Positions 1 to 9,237 are shown, counted from the stretch's first letter. The stretch is 64,000 nt of DNA from Azospirillum melinis (GCF_013340935.1 NZ_WHOS01000014.1:1-64000), one strand, 5' to 3'. Notes: a model not told the origin generated them from the letters alone. Translations and numbers: made by a program.

Positions 1-51
1 AGCAATTCCCCGGCCCCGCCCGCGAGGGCCGGGCGGGGCCGGGGAATTGCT
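1..51. repeat. perfect inverted repeat at window edge
   Basis: Arms at 1-22 and 30-51 are perfectly complementary around a 7-nt spacer (23-29). It is very GC-rich and reaches base 1, so it may extend further left. It lies inside the apparent reading frame of the Smr-like gene and has no T-run, so it does not look like a terminator. It could be a real palindrome in coding DNA or a fold-back artefact at a contig end. Confidence 0.85.
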
Positions 52-226
52 TCGCGGTCGGCGGCGGGGCGAGGCTGGTCGCCACCGGTTCCTCGACCAG
101 CTCCGCCATGGTCGCCAGCGGTTCCGGCTCGGCCTCGATGGCGCGGCCCGGCATCGGTTCGGCGTCGCGCATGGCGATCCGCCACAGGCGCCGCTCGTCG
201 GGCGTGGGCAGTCGTCTGCGGGTCAT
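1..226 (-). CDS. Smr/MutS2-type protein, N-terminal part (partial)
   Basis: This frame opens with ATG at 226 and stays open to the window edge, giving about 75 residues. The start, MTRRRLPTPDERRLWRIAMR, resembles alphaproteobacterial Smr-domain proteins, which begin with a basic stretch followed by a Leu-Trp motif. The Smr nuclease domain itself would lie outside the window. It sits 140 bp downstream of the shikimate dehydrogenase-like gene on the same strand. The last visible residues come from the palindrome at 1-51, so that part may not be reliable. Assignment is from the N-terminal pattern only. Confidence 0.5.
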   Translation of the reverse strand, partial: MTRRRLPTPDERRLWRIAMRDAEPMPGRAIEAEPEPLATMAELVEEPVATSLAPPPTAKQFPGPARPSRAGPGNC

Positions 227-365
227 CGGCGCGGAACCTTCTGCGGCAAGGAAAAGGGCGGTGCCAACGGATAAAGCCCGTCGGCCCGCCCCTGTCAATG
301 TGTGTTGCCGCGCTGCAAAGAAAAAGGGCGCGCGGGAAATGATGCCTGGGAAGCGATGTGCCGGC

Positions 366-1202
366 TTACGCTTGCGACCAGGCGGCGGCCGCCGCGATCT
401 GCTCGTCGGTCGGACGCACGCCGGTGTACAGCACGAACTGTTCGAGCGCCTGCAGGGCGATCACTTCGGCGCCGGTGATCACCGGCTTGCCGGCCTCCCG
501 CGCGGCGCGGATCAGCGGGGTTTCTGCCGGCATGGCGACGACGTCGAACACATGGGCCGCCGATGCGATCAGTGCCGGCTCGAAGGCGAGTGTGTCGGCC
601 TCCGGTCCGCCGGCCATGCCGAGCGGCGTCACGTTGACCAGCAGCGATCCCTCGGCGATGCCCGTGCTGTCTGGCTGCCAGGGCAGGCTGTACTCTTCGG
701 CGAGCCGGCGGCCGGTCGTCTCGTTGCGGGCGATCAGCGTGCCGTTGGTGAAGCCGGAATCGCGCAAGGCACACAGGACCGCGCGGGCCATGCCGCCGCT
801 GCCGCGCAGCGCGAAGGGCAGGGCGGGCGAGACGTCGTGACGGTCCAGCAGCGTGCGGACCGCGAGATAGTCGGTGTTGTAGCCGCGCAGCCGGCTGCCG
901 CCGTCTTCGGCGCTATCGTTGACGATGGTGTTGACCGACTGCAACCCCGCGGCCGACGGGTCCAGCTCGTCGAGGAAGGGGATGCAGGCTTCCTTGAAGG
1001 GCATCGACACGCCGCAGCCGCGGATGTTCAGCGCCCGGATGCCGGTGATGGCCCCCGGCAGATCCTTGGTGGTGAACGCCTTGTAGACGTAATTCAGCGA
1101 GAGGGCTTCATAGAGGTGATTGTGGAAGCGCGTGCCGATGTTGCTCGGGCGGCCCGAAAGCGAAATGCACAGGCGCGTGTCTCTGTCGATCTTGTGGGGC
1201 AA
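366..1202 (-). CDS. shikimate dehydrogenase-like protein (HI0607/SdhL type)
   Basis: 278 aa, a member of the AroE superfamily (NADP-dependent shikimate/quinate dehydrogenases). The N-terminal substrate domain has LSGRPSNIGTRFHN in place of the usual AroE start and the catalytic-lysine motif SMPFKE. Further on are SVNTIV, the aspartate motif GYNTDY and the nucleotide-binding loop GSGGMA. The replaced N-terminal motif is typical of the HI0607/SdhL subgroup, which is known to reduce shikimate far more slowly than true AroE. It lies next to the cytochrome c maturation operon, not in the usual aroE-coaE-dnaQ neighbourhood, so it is probably a paralogue and not the housekeeping enzyme. The physiological substrate is not evident. 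Confidence 0.85.
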   Translation of the reverse strand: MPHKIDRDTRLCISLSGRPSNIGTRFHNHLYEALSLNYVYKAFTTKDLPGAITGIRALNIRGCGVSMPFKEACIPFLDELDPSAAGLQSVNTIVNDSAEDGGSRLRGYNTDYLAVRTLLDRHDVSPALPFALRGSGGMARAVLCALRDSGFTNGTLIARNETTGRRLAEEYSLPWQPDSTGIAEGSLLVNVTPLGMAGGPEADTLAFEPALIASAAHVFDVVAMPAETPLIRAAREAGKPVITGAEVIALQALEQFVLYTGVRPTDEQIAAAAAWSQA

Positions 1203-1253
1203 CCAAGCCTCTCCTTGCCTCAGTCTGGTTCTGGACGTTGTCGGCCCGGCGGG

Positions 1254-2705
1254 TCAGCCGCCCGCCTTCAACGCGTCCAAACGTCCTTTCAGCAGAGTGT
1301 ATTCCGGATCGCTCGGCTTGAACTGGGCGATCAGCTTACCCCAATGGGCGGCGGCCTCGTCCTTGCGGCCCGACATCATGGCGTCGAGGCCGAGCAGCCA
1401 CAGCGCGTCCTTGTTGTCCGGCTCCGCCTTCAGCGCCAGCTGCAGGGCGGCGGTCGCCTCTTCCGGCAGGGGCTTCGGCGTCTCGTTGCGCGGCTGGGTC
1501 TGCAAGACGGCGTTGGCGTAGGCGATCTGCACGTCGGCGCGGTCCGGCGCCTGCTCGCGCGCCTTGCGGGCGGCGTCCAGCGCCTTGGCCGTGTCGCCCA
1601 GCACGCCATAGGAGCGGGCGAGCTTCAGCCAGCCATCGACGTCCGACGGATCGGCGTCCAGCTTGGCGGCGAGGTTGGCGACCATGCCGCGGATCATCTC
1701 GTCCTGACCCGCCGCGTTGCCTTGGGCGTTGCCCTGGGCGCTGGCCGCCCCATTGCCCTGCGCGTTCGGGGCCGCCTGCTGCCCCCCCGGCTGTCCTTGC
1801 GCCGCCTGTTCCTTCTGCTCCGGCGGCAGCGGCTGCGGCGTGACCTTGGCGGGGTCGAGGTTCAGCGCCACCGCGGCCTCGCGGATCTGGTCGCGCACCA
1901 CCGGCACCCACGGCGCATCGGCGGGGGAGTCCGCCATCAGCGCGCTCCAGCGGTCCAGCGCCCCCTGCTGGTCGCCGGCCTGGAAACGGGCGAGGGCTGC
2001 GAAGAAGCGGGCGCGCGGGTCCTTGGGGTCCTTCGCCAGCACGGCGTCGAAGGCGGCCACCGCCTCCTCCGGCACCATGCCGTCGTTGGCGGACACCAGC
2101 GTCTCGGCGAACAGCCCCTGCACCTCGACATCGTCCCGGTTCAGGGCGACGGCATGGCGCAGCGCATCGGCGGCATCGCCGTTGCGGCCCATCTTGGCAT
2201 AGGCCTGGCCCAGGATCAGCCAGCCCTGGATGTCGCTCGGATTCTCGGCCAGCTGGGCCTTCAGCTTGTCCATCGCCGCCAGCACGCTCTTCGGCGGGCC
2301 GCCGCGCTCCTGCTCGATGTTGCGCGAGGCCAGCGGCTGGGCCGGCAGATCCGGGCGGCCGACCGTGCCGTAGACGGCAAGCGCGCCGACCGGCAGCACC
2401 AGCGCCAGCAGCACGGCCAGAAGGCGGGCGCTGCGCGGGGTGACGGCTCCGTTGCCGCCGGTCGCCGCGGTCTTCTCGGCGGTTGCCAGCATGCGCCGGG
2501 CGATCTCCGCCCTGGCAGCTTCGGCCTGGGCGTCATTGATCAGGCCGCGCGCGCGGTCGCGCTCCAGCTCGTCCAGCTGGTCGCGGTAGACCTCGCGGTC
2601 GAACTCCTCCCTGTCCGGGCCGGAACCGGCGGTGCGCAGAAGCGGCGGCACGAGCAGCAGCAGCACGGCCGCGGTCAGGACGGCGGCGAAAATCCAGAAC
2701 AGCAT
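1254..2705 (-). CDS. ccmI: cytochrome c maturation protein CcmI
   Basis: 483 aa, apocytochrome c chaperone of the System I heme-ligation complex in the inner membrane. The N-terminus is a membrane segment ([20 protein letters not shown]) followed by a cytoplasmic Glu/Arg-rich loop and a second membrane segment near residue 105. The rest is periplasmic with TPR-type helical repeats, for example GWLILGQAYAKMGRNGDAA and GWLKLARSYGVLGDTAKAL. A low-complexity Gln/Gly/Asn linker separates two TPR blocks. Its ATG overlaps the ccmH stop (TGATG), so translation is probably coupled. It is the last gene of the ccm operon. Confidence 0.93.
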   Translation of the reverse strand: MLFWIFAAVLTAAVLLLLVPPLLRTAGSGPDREEFDREVYRDQLDELERDRARGLINDAQAEAARAEIARRMLATAEKTAATGGNGAVTPRSARLLAVLLALVLPVGALAVYGTVGRPDLPAQPLASRNIEQERGGPPKSVLAAMDKLKAQLAENPSDIQGWLILGQAYAKMGRNGDAADALRHAVALNRDDVEVQGLFAETLVSANDGMVPEEAVAAFDAVLAKDPKDPRARFFAALARFQAGDQQGALDRWSALMADSPADAPWVPVVRDQIREAAVALNLDPAKVTPQPLPPEQKEQAAQGQPGGQQAAPNAQGNGAASAQGNAQGNAAGQDEMIRGMVANLAAKLDADPSDVDGWLKLARSYGVLGDTAKALDAARKAREQAPDRADVQIAYANAVLQTQPRNETPKPLPEEATAALQLALKAEPDNKDALWLLGLDAMMSGRKDEAAAHWGKLIAQFKPSDPEYTLLKGRLDALKAGG

Positions 2706-3178
2706 CAGTCGTCTTTCCGCAGCAGGGCGTCCAGCCGCCGCCGCTCATCCGTGCTCAGGGGCGCGGTGTCGGCGCCGGCGGCCACGCCGCGCCGCCCGCG
2801 CAGGAACAGGAAGGTGCCGGCCGCGCCCAGCAGCAGCACGGCGAAGGGACCGATCCACAGCACCAGCGTGGTCGCCTTGAAGGGCGGCCGCAGCAGCACA
2901 TAGTCGCCATAGCGGTCGGTGACGTACTCCATCACCTTGTCGTCGCTGTCGCCGGCCTTCAGCCGGTCGCGCACCAGGAGGCGCAGGTCGCGGGCCAGCG
3001 GCGCGTTGCTGTCGTCGATGGACTGGTTCTGGCAGACGAGGCAGCGCAGCTCCTGGCTGATGGTACGGGCGCGGTTTTCCAGCGCCGGATCCGGCAGCAC
3101 CTCGTCCGGCTGGACGGCCAGGGCAGGAGAGGACAGCGCGGACAGCGCCAGCAGGGCGGCGAGGAGGAGGCGTTTCAT
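2705..3178 (-). CDS. ccmH: cytochrome c maturation protein CcmH
   Basis: 157 aa. It has a signal sequence ([21 protein letters not shown]), a periplasmic domain with the redox motif LRCLVCQNQ, and a C-terminal membrane anchor near residues 105-125. CcmH reduces the apocytochrome CXXCH cysteines before heme attachment. The start at 3178 shares one base with the ccmG stop (TGATG), and the stop shares one base with the ccmI start. A longer reading frame upstream on the same strand is only the shadow of ccmG. Confidence 0.95.
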   Translation of the reverse strand: MKRLLLAALLALSALSSPALAVQPDEVLPDPALENRARTISQELRCLVCQNQSIDDSNAPLARDLRLLVRDRLKAGDSDDKVMEYVTDRYGDYVLLRPPFKATTLVLWIGPFAVLLLGAAGTFLFLRGRRGVAAGADTAPLSTDERRRLDALLRKDD

Positions 3179-3747
3179 CAGCCCTGCCTCAGATGCTTGA
3201 CCATCGGGAGGATCTGCTCCTCCACCACCTGCGGGGTCAGCGGGCCGACATGCTTGAAGCGGATGCGGCCCTTGCGGTCGATCAGGTAGCTCTCCGGCAC
3301 GCCATAGACGCCCCAGTCGATCGACACCCGGCCATCCTGGTCGGCGCCGATGGCGGCATAGGGGTTGCCGTTGCGCGACAGCCAGGTCAACGCGTCCTCC
3401 GGCTTGTCCTTGTAGTTGATGCCGTAGACCGTCACCCCCTGTTCGCGCGACAGGCGGGTGATGACGGGGTGCTCCGCCTTGCAGGGGATGCACCAGGAGG
3501 CGAAGACGTTCACCAGCGTCACGTCGCCGGCCAGTCTGGCGGAGGACAGGCCGCCGCCCCCTGGCTGTCCCTGGGCCGGCTGGCCCTGCACCATCTGGCC
3601 CGGAATGGCGGGCAGGTCGAAGGTCGGGGCCGGCTTGTCGATCAGGGCCGACGGGATGTCGCGCGGGTCGCGCTCGAACCCCAGGTAGAAGGCGATGCCC
3701 ACCCCGAGGAACAGCAGGAAGGGCAGCAGGTAGAGAAGGCGGCGCAT
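3178..3747 (-). CDS. ccmG: thiol:disulfide interchange protein CcmG/DsbE
   Basis: 189 aa membrane-anchored periplasmic thioredoxin-fold protein. An N-terminal membrane segment (about residues 5-22) is followed by the thioredoxin domain with the active site [13 protein letters not shown] and the later Gly-Val-Pro loop ([10 protein letters not shown]). It supplies reductant to CcmH and apocytochrome c. A Gln/Gly/Pro-rich insert (residues roughly 52-68) between the first strand and the catalytic region is unusual and echoes a similar tract in CcmI. It follows ccmF after 13 bp. Confidence 0.94.
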   Translation of the reverse strand: MRRLLYLLPFLLFLGVGIAFYLGFERDPRDIPSALIDKPAPTFDLPAIPGQMVQGQPAQGQPGGGGLSSARLAGDVTLVNVFASWCIPCKAEHPVITRLSREQGVTVYGINYKDKPEDALTWLSRNGNPYAAIGADQDGRVSIDWGVYGVPESYLIDRKGRIRFKHVGPLTPQVVEEQILPMVKHLRQG

Positions 3748-3760
3748 CGTGTCTTTGTCC

Positions 3761-5767
3761 TCATTCGGCCGGCAGCGGAGCCGACTTGCCCCCGGTCTTT
3801 CCGGCCGTGCGGCGGCGTTCCGGCGCGCCGATGCGGAAGCGGCGGTCGGTCAGGCTGACCAGCCCGCCCAGCATCATGCCGACGCCGCCGATCCAGATCC
3901 ACGGCACCAGCGGGTGGTGGTAGATGCGGACGATCCAGGCGGTGCCGTTCTGCGTCGGGTCGCCCAGCGCCACATACAGGTCGGAGAAGACCGTGGTGTG
4001 GATGGCCGATTCCGTGGTGGTCATGCGGGTGGTGCTGTAGCTGCGGCGTTCCGGCTCCAGCGTGGCGATGCGCTGGCCGTCCTTGGTGACGGTGAAGGTG
4101 CCGCGCTCCGCCTTGAAGTTCGGGCCGTCGACCAGCCCGACGCTGTCGAACTGGAACTCGTAGCCGGCGACGCTGGCCCGGTCGCCCGGCTTCATCGCCG
4201 TGATCGATTCCGTCTGCCACGCCGAGGTGCCGGTCATGCCGAGGATCGACAGGCCGACGCAGGCATGGGCGATGGTCATGCCCCAGGCGCTGCGCGGCAG
4301 ATGCACGGCGCGGTTCCAGCTGTTCCTGAACGAGGTGCGGAACAGGGCGATGCGGTCGGCGAACTCCACCAGCGAGCCGACGAAGGCCCAGGCGGCAAGG
4401 CCGATGCCGACCAGCGCCAGCAGCGGACCGCTGCCCGCCTTGACATAGGCGGTGATGGCGACGGCGGCCACGACGGCGACGCCGGCCACCCACAGCCGCG
4501 TCAGTGCGGCTCCCAGATCCGCCCGCTTCCACGACAGATAGGGGCCGACGACCATGGCGATCACCATCGGGATGGCGACCGGCACGAAGGTGGCGTTGAA
4601 GAAGGGGGCGCCGACCGACACCTTGCCCAGCTTCATGATGTCCAGGAACAGCGGATAGAGCGTGCCGATGAACACCGTCGCCGTCGCGGTCGACAGCAGC
4701 AGATTGTTCAGCACCAGCGCCCCTTCGCGGCTGATCGGCGCGAACAGCCCGCCCGCCTTCAGTGTCGGCGCCCGCAGGCTGTAGAGCAGCAGCGAGCCGC
4801 CGGTGGCGATCGCCAGCAGCACCAGGATGAAGATGCCGCGCTTGGGATCGACGGCGAATGCATGGACCGAGGTCAGGATGCCGGAGCGCACCAGGAAGGT
4901 GCCCATCAGCGACAGCGAGAAGGTGACGATGGCGAGCAGGATGGTCCAGCTCTTCAGCGCGTCACGCTTCTCCACCACGATGGCGGAATGCAGCAGCGCC
5001 GTGCCGGCCAGCCAGGGCATGAAGGAGGCGTTCTCCACCGGGTCCCAGTACCACCAGCCGCCCCAGCCCAGCTCGTAATAGGCCCACCAGGAGCCCATGG
5101 CGATGCCCATGGTCAGGGTCGACCACGCCGCCAGCGTCCAGGGCCGCACCCAGCGCGCCCAGGCGGGATCGACACGCCCCTCGATGAGTGCCGCGACGGC
5201 GAAGGAGAAGGCCATCGAGAAGCCGACATAGCCCGCATAGAGGAAGGGCGGGTGGAAGGCGAGGCCGGGGTCCTGCAGCAGCGGGTTCAAATCGTTGCCG
5301 TCGATGGGCGCCGGAATCACGCGGATGAAGGGGTTGGAGGTGATCAGGATGAACAGCAGGAAGCCGACCCCGATCAGCCCCTGGACCGCCAGCACGCGTG
5401 CCTTCAGCGTCGGCGGCAGATTGCGCCCGAACACGGCGACGGCGGCGCCGAAGATCGTCAGCATGACGATCCACAGCATCATCGAGCCCTCATGGTTGCC
5501 CCAGACGCCCGACACCTTGTAGAGCATCGGCTTGGCCGAGTGGCTGTTCTGCACCACGTTCAGCACGCTGAAATCGGACACCACATGCGCCCAGGTCAGC
5601 GCGGCGTAGGACAGCAGCACCAGCAGCATCTGGGCGATGGCCGCGGGCACCGCGACGTTCATCCAGGCGCCGTTGCGGGTGGCGGCGCCGACCAGCGGCG
5701 GCACCGACTGCACCAGCGCCACGAACAGCGCCAGCACCAGCGCGTAATGGCCGAGTTCGGGGATCAC
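3761..5767 (-). CDS. ccmF: heme lyase subunit CcmF
   Basis: 668 aa polytopic inner-membrane protein, the core of the heme lyase that attaches heme to apocytochrome c. The tryptophan-rich heme-handling motif is plain: GWGGWWYWDPVENASFMPWL. About 15 hydrophobic segments run the full length, and the C-terminal periplasmic domain and final membrane helix (WIWIGGVGMMLGGLVSL) are present, so the gene looks intact. It lies 7 bp after ccmE on the same strand. Confidence 0.96.
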   Translation of the reverse strand: MIPELGHYALVLALFVALVQSVPPLVGAATRNGAWMNVAVPAAIAQMLLVLLSYAALTWAHVVSDFSVLNVVQNSHSAKPMLYKVSGVWGNHEGSMMLWIVMLTIFGAAVAVFGRNLPPTLKARVLAVQGLIGVGFLLFILITSNPFIRVIPAPIDGNDLNPLLQDPGLAFHPPFLYAGYVGFSMAFSFAVAALIEGRVDPAWARWVRPWTLAAWSTLTMGIAMGSWWAYYELGWGGWWYWDPVENASFMPWLAGTALLHSAIVVEKRDALKSWTILLAIVTFSLSLMGTFLVRSGILTSVHAFAVDPKRGIFILVLLAIATGGSLLLYSLRAPTLKAGGLFAPISREGALVLNNLLLSTATATVFIGTLYPLFLDIMKLGKVSVGAPFFNATFVPVAIPMVIAMVVGPYLSWKRADLGAALTRLWVAGVAVVAAVAITAYVKAGSGPLLALVGIGLAAWAFVGSLVEFADRIALFRTSFRNSWNRAVHLPRSAWGMTIAHACVGLSILGMTGTSAWQTESITAMKPGDRASVAGYEFQFDSVGLVDGPNFKAERGTFTVTKDGQRIATLEPERRSYSTTRMTTTESAIHTTVFSDLYVALGDPTQNGTAWIVRIYHHPLVPWIWIGGVGMMLGGLVSLTDRRFRIGAPERRRTAGKTGGKSAPLPAE

Positions 5768-5774
5768 GGGCCCG

Positions 5775-6239
5775 CTACTCCTTCTTCGCGGTCTTCGTCG
5801 CGGATTCGGCAGGGTTCTTGTAGACGCCGGCCTGCTTCAAGGCCTCCGACACCTCGGGCGGCATGTAGTTCTCGTCATGCTTGGCGAGCACCTCGCGCGC
5901 GACGAAGACGCCGCCGGTCATCCGGCCCTCCGCCACCACCCCCTGGCCCTCGCGGAAGAGGTCGGGCAGCTGGCCGCGGTAGCGGACGTCCACGGTGTGG
6001 GCGGTGTCGGTGACGCGGAAGGCGGTGGTGACGCCGTCCGGCTGCTTCTGGACGCTGCCTTCCTCGACCAGCCCGCCCAGGCGGAAATTGCGGTCGCCGA
6101 CCTGCTGCGTCTGCAGCTGGCTCGGGCTGTAGAAGAAGACGATGTTGTCCTGGAAGGCGGTCAGCGCCAGGGCGGTCGCCGAACCCAGCCCGAGAAGGGC
6201 GAGGCCCAGCATGTAGAGGCGGCGTTTCTTGCGGGTCAT
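5775..6239 (-). CDS. ccmE: periplasmic heme chaperone CcmE
   Basis: 154 aa. A basic cytoplasmic tail ([11 protein letters not shown]) and one membrane anchor are followed by an OB-fold domain. The covalent heme-binding histidine lies in [14 protein letters not shown] near residue 127, with the nearby tyrosine that helps bind heme iron. CcmE carries heme from CcmC to CcmF. Its ATG overlaps the ccmD stop by four bases (ATGA). Confidence 0.96.
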   Translation of the reverse strand: MTRKKRRLYMLGLALLGLGSATALALTAFQDNIVFFYSPSQLQTQQVGDRNFRLGGLVEEGSVQKQPDGVTTAFRVTDTAHTVDVRYRGQLPDLFREGQGVVAEGRMTGGVFVAREVLAKHDENYMPPEVSEALKQAGVYKNPAESATKTAKKE

Positions 6240-6469
6240 CCTTCGCTCGCTTCCGCCGGCGTTCCGGCGCTCTGTTCGGCCGCTTTCCGACCGCTGTTGC
6301 GGGTGCGGCGGCGGGGGGGCCGGGCGCTTTCCAGCGCCTTCAGCGTCGCCTCGGCGTTGCGCAGCCCCTTCCAGGTGGCGACCAGCAGCCCCAGCAGGAC
6401 GATGGTGGCGATGCCGTAGGCCGGCCAGACATAGGCGGCATACCCGCCCATATGGAGAAATTCGGTCAT
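6236..6469 (-). CDS. ccmD: cytochrome c maturation protein CcmD
   Basis: 77 aa, small single-pass membrane protein. The family signature [16 protein letters not shown] is at the N-terminus, followed by one helix and a basic, cytoplasmic Arg/Lys/Ala-rich tail. CcmD helps release holo-CcmE from the CcmABC complex. It starts 5 bp after the ccmC stop and overlaps ccmE by four bases, so coupled translation is likely. It is short and partly hidden behind a longer reading frame that continues into ccmC DNA. Confidence 0.93.
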   Translation of the reverse strand: MTEFLHMGGYAAYVWPAYGIATIVLLGLLVATWKGLRNAEATLKALESARPPRRRTRNSGRKAAEQSAGTPAEASEG

Positions 6470-6474
6470 CGTCC

Positions 6475-7245
6475 TTACCCCCGCATCCCGTCCGTCACGC
6501 CGCCCTCGCCGGCAACTCCATCGGCAGGCCCGCCGGCAACCGCCAGCCGCAGCGTCTGGATCTTGCGCTGGGCGATCTCGGTGCGCACGCGCAGCAGGAC
6601 GACCGCCAGGAAATAGGCGGTGAAGGCGCCGGCCATCACCAGCAGCGGCGTCAGCATGCTGGGGTCGATGCTGGGACCGCCCATGCGGACGACACTGGCC
6701 GGTTGGTGCAGCGTGTTCCACCAGTCGACCGAGAACTTGATGATCGGCACGTTGACGATGCCGACCAGCAGCAGGACGTTGCCGGCCTTCATGCCGCGCT
6801 GCGGATCGTCGAAGGCGTTCACCAGGGCCATGTAGCCGAGATAGAGGAAGAACAGGATCAGCACGCTGGTCAGCCGGGCGTCCCACACCCACCAGGTTCC
6901 CCACATGGGCGCTCCCCACAGCGACCCGGTCACCAGGCAGACGAAGGTGAAGCCGGCGCCGATGGGGGCGGCGGCCTTGGCGAACAAATCGGCCAGCGGA
7001 TGCTTCCACACCAGCCCGCAGGCCGCGGCGATGGCCATGTTGGTGTAGACGAACAGGCTCATCCAGGCGGCGGGGACATGGATGTACATGATCCGCACCG
7101 TCTCGCCCTGCTGATAGTCGGGCGGCGAGCCGAACAGACTGAACCACAGGCCGAGGATCGTCAGGATCACGGTCGCCCCGGCGCACCAGGGCAGCAGCAG
7201 GGCCGACAGGCGCAGGAAGCGGGCGGGGTTGGCGAAGCGATGCAT
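6475..7245 (-). CDS. ccmC: heme-handling protein CcmC
   Basis: 256 aa inner-membrane protein with six hydrophobic segments and the WWD heme-handling domain ([18 protein letters not shown]). It presents heme to CcmE. It is the first gene of a seven-gene minus-strand operon, ccmC-D-E-F-G-H-I. The usual upstream partners ccmA and ccmB (the ABC transporter) are not next to it and must be elsewhere. About 230 bp without a gene lie upstream and probably hold the operon promoter; I see no clear consensus there. Confidence 0.95.
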   Translation of the reverse strand: MHRFANPARFLRLSALLLPWCAGATVILTILGLWFSLFGSPPDYQQGETVRIMYIHVPAAWMSLFVYTNMAIAAACGLVWKHPLADLFAKAAAPIGAGFTFVCLVTGSLWGAPMWGTWWVWDARLTSVLILFFLYLGYMALVNAFDDPQRGMKAGNVLLLVGIVNVPIIKFSVDWWNTLHQPASVVRMGGPSIDPSMLTPLLVMAGAFTAYFLAVVLLRVRTEIAQRKIQTLRLAVAGGPADGVAGEGGVTDGMRG

Positions 7246-7479
7246 GGAACGATGGCCCCGGTACGGATGACCTTGGTCAGGCTTGCGGACGATATAAGCG
7301 CATGTATGGCGGACTGCGAGGGGTTTCGCCTTGATCTCGGTCAGGCGGACCCGCCATTCGTTCGTACTCTGACACCAAGGTATGAGGCGGCCCGGACCTC
7401 CGGCGGCGCCTGACTTCCCTGGTGTGGGACGCCGGAGGCGGGGCGTTTCATCCCCCGCGCCCCGGTGATTTTTTCCCGG

Positions 7480-7935
7480 TCAGGCCGCCATCGGGTTCCG
7501 CGCCGCCGCCCGCATCTCCCCGGCGATCAGGTCGAAGTCGCGCAGGCTGACCGGCAGCAGGCCGAAGCGGAAGGGATAGCCCCAGTTCCGCACCCCGGCG
7601 GTCAGCTCCAGCCGGTCCAGCAGCGGCTGGATCGGCGCCTCCTCCGCCGGCCACCAGGACACGTCGCGGCGGAAGGGAATGAAGCCGCCGCCCATGTCGA
7701 ACCGGTAGGGCTCGCCCGGCAGGATCGTGCCGATGGCGGTGAAGGATTTCAGCCCGTCCGCCGCCCCGAACCTGTCGGTGGGGGAGTAGTACGCCACCCG
7801 GTCGCCCGCCTGGATCCGCCGCAGCGGGGCCGCCTTGCCGTGGCAGACCTGCATGAAGCCGCCGGCCCGTCCGCGCCGGACATGCTCGGCGCTGGCCACG
7901 GCGATCCAGGCACCGGTGTATGTGCCGCCGCTCAC
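7480..7935 (-). CDS. EVE domain-containing protein
   Basis: 151 aa, one EVE domain of the PUA-like superfamily. Family features include the start [12 protein letters not shown], a [10 protein letters not shown] strand-turn, the YYSPTDRF loop, [10 protein letters not shown] and the late [13 protein letters not shown] proteins are thought to recognise modified bases in DNA or RNA. The start chosen is GTG at 7935, which overlaps the upstream VOC stop (GTGA). A longer frame upstream lacks family similarity. It is the last gene of a likely WYL-VOC-EVE transcription unit; a functional link is inference. Confidence 0.85.
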   Translation of the reverse strand: MSGGTYTGAWIAVASAEHVRRGRAGGFMQVCHGKAAPLRRIQAGDRVAYYSPTDRFGAADGLKSFTAIGTILPGEPYRFDMGGGFIPFRRDVSWWPAEEAPIQPLLDRLELTAGVRNWGYPFRFGLLPVSLRDFDLIAGEMRAAARNPMAA

Positions 7936-8336
7936 GACCGCACCTGCACCGTCTGAGCTTCCTCCTGATTGGGTGCGAACACGCGCAGGCGATGGCCGTC
8001 CGGGTCCTGTGCAACGAAGGTATGACCGAAATCCATCGCGGTCGGCGGTTGCAGGATGGTCAGGCCGCGGGCGCTCCAGTCCGCGTGCAGGTCGCGCACG
8101 GCGGCCTCGTCGGCGACGGTGAAGGCGATCTCCCCGCCGCCGGGCGCAGTCGCTGCCGGCTCCACCGTGTGGCGCGACCACAGGCCCAGCATCAGCCCAT
8201 TGCCTGCCTTGAACATGGCGAAGGTGGGCGAGGATTCGACCGGCTTGCGGCCCAGCAGGTCGGCATAGAAGGCGGCGCTGGCGGCCGGGCTGTCGACATA
8301 AAGCAGGACGAAATCGAGGGCGAGGGCGGCGGTCAT
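7932..8336 (-). CDS. VOC family (glyoxalase/bleomycin resistance-type) protein
   Basis: 134 aa, one VOC domain built of paired beta-alpha-beta units: [21 protein letters not shown] at the start, and [17 protein letters not shown] near the end, a typical metal-binding strand. VOC proteins bind or modify small electrophiles, antibiotics or aromatic compounds; the substrate cannot be told. The start at 8336 is chosen because the sequence upstream lacks domain similarity. It follows a WYL regulator by 115 bp on the same strand, a common pairing. Confidence 0.82.
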   Translation of the reverse strand: MTAALALDFVLLYVDSPAASAAFYADLLGRKPVESSPTFAMFKAGNGLMLGLWSRHTVEPAATAPGGGEIAFTVADEAAVRDLHADWSARGLTILQPPTAMDFGHTFVAQDPDGHRLRVFAPNQEEAQTVQVRS

Positions 8337-8451
8337 GGTCGGCTCCGGTCTTGAAGGATTGGGGTGGGGCGTTTTGTTGAGCGCCCTCACCGGCAAAGCC
8401 AAGACTAGGCCGGCATGCTGACAGTTTCCGTCAGCATGGTGTCAGCCCCAA

Positions 8452-9165
8452 TCATCCCTTTTGCGGGATGCCTTCCGCCGCGCGCCATTCTTTCAGCATC
8501 GCCTGCCGGCGGCGGGGATATCGGTCCTCGCTGGTGGTCAGCGCCAGGATGCGGTCGGTGCGGAAATGGCGGAAGGACTGGCGCAGCTCGCACCACGCCA
8601 CCATCACCCGCACCCGGTCGAAGAAGCCGAGCGCGAAGGGCCAGACGACACGCCGGCTTTCCGACCCGTCGCGGTCGCGATAGGCGATCTCCAGCTTGCG
8701 CTCCCCGCGGATCGCGCCGCGGATGGTCGCCAGCTCGGCATCTCCCGCCGAAACATCGTTATCGCCTCCGGCGATGGGCTCGCCCGGCCCGACCAGCAGG
8801 GCGGAGCCGTCCAGCCCCTCGCGCTTGTCCGGCGGCAGCACCGCCGCGATCTTGGCGAGCGCGTTGCGTGCCGCCCCGCCCAGCCGGCTGTCGCCGCGCT
8901 CCACCACCCAGCGCGACCCCAGCACCAGCGCCTCGACCTCCTCCTCGGTGAACATCAGCGGCGGCAGCAGGAAGCCGGCGCGCAGCAGATAGCCGACCCC
9001 GGGCTCGCCCTCGATCATCGCGCCCTGCGCCTGGAGCGTGGCGATGTCGCGGTAGAGCGTGCGCAGGCTGACCCCCAGCTCGCCGGCAAGCGACTTGCCG
9101 CTGACCGGCTGGCGATGCCGCCGCAGAACCTGCATCAGATCGAGGAGACGTTCGGCGCGGGACAT
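8452..9165 (-). CDS. YafY-type HTH/WYL transcriptional regulator
   Basis: 237 aa. The N-terminal helix-turn-helix is clear (ERLLDLMQVLRRHRQPVSG, then LGVSLRTLYRDIATLQ), followed by a wing and a WYL ligand-sensing domain (LEIAYRDRDGSESRRVVWPF...GFFDRVRVMVAWC). Such proteins act as ligand-responsive repressors or activators. The start at MSRAERLL (9165) is preferred over a frame running 24 codons further up. It probably controls the VOC and EVE genes downstream on the same strand. Confidence 0.87.
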   Translation of the reverse strand: MSRAERLLDLMQVLRRHRQPVSGKSLAGELGVSLRTLYRDIATLQAQGAMIEGEPGVGYLLRAGFLLPPLMFTEEEVEALVLGSRWVVERGDSRLGGAARNALAKIAAVLPPDKREGLDGSALLVGPGEPIAGGDNDVSAGDAELATIRGAIRGERKLEIAYRDRDGSESRRVVWPFALGFFDRVRVMVAWCELRQSFRHFRTDRILALTTSEDRYPRRRQAMLKEWRAAEGIPQKG

Positions 9166-9196
9166 GGGCACTGCGGAAAAGGGAAGGGCGCCCATA

Positions 9197-9237
9197 ATGA
9201 ACAGGGGCGCTCCCCGATGGGAAGCGCCCCTGTTCAT
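9197..9237 (-). terminator. hairpin downstream of pnp
   Basis: A perfect 15-bp inverted repeat (9197-9211 and 9223-9237) lies 51 bp after the pnp stop. It has no clear T-run on the minus strand, so it may be an RNA-stabilising 3' hairpin or a weak terminator. Confidence 0.65.

Noticed and set aside
108..2903. Very long plus-strand reading frame
   Set aside because: It is opposite to aroE-like and ccmI and has the Arg/Gly/Gln-rich composition of a high-GC shadow frame. The minus-strand genes explain the DNA.
3749..6013. 754-codon plus-strand frame opposite ccmF
   Set aside because: Its translation is Asp/Gln/His/Gly-rich without domains; ccmF on the minus strand is unmistakable.
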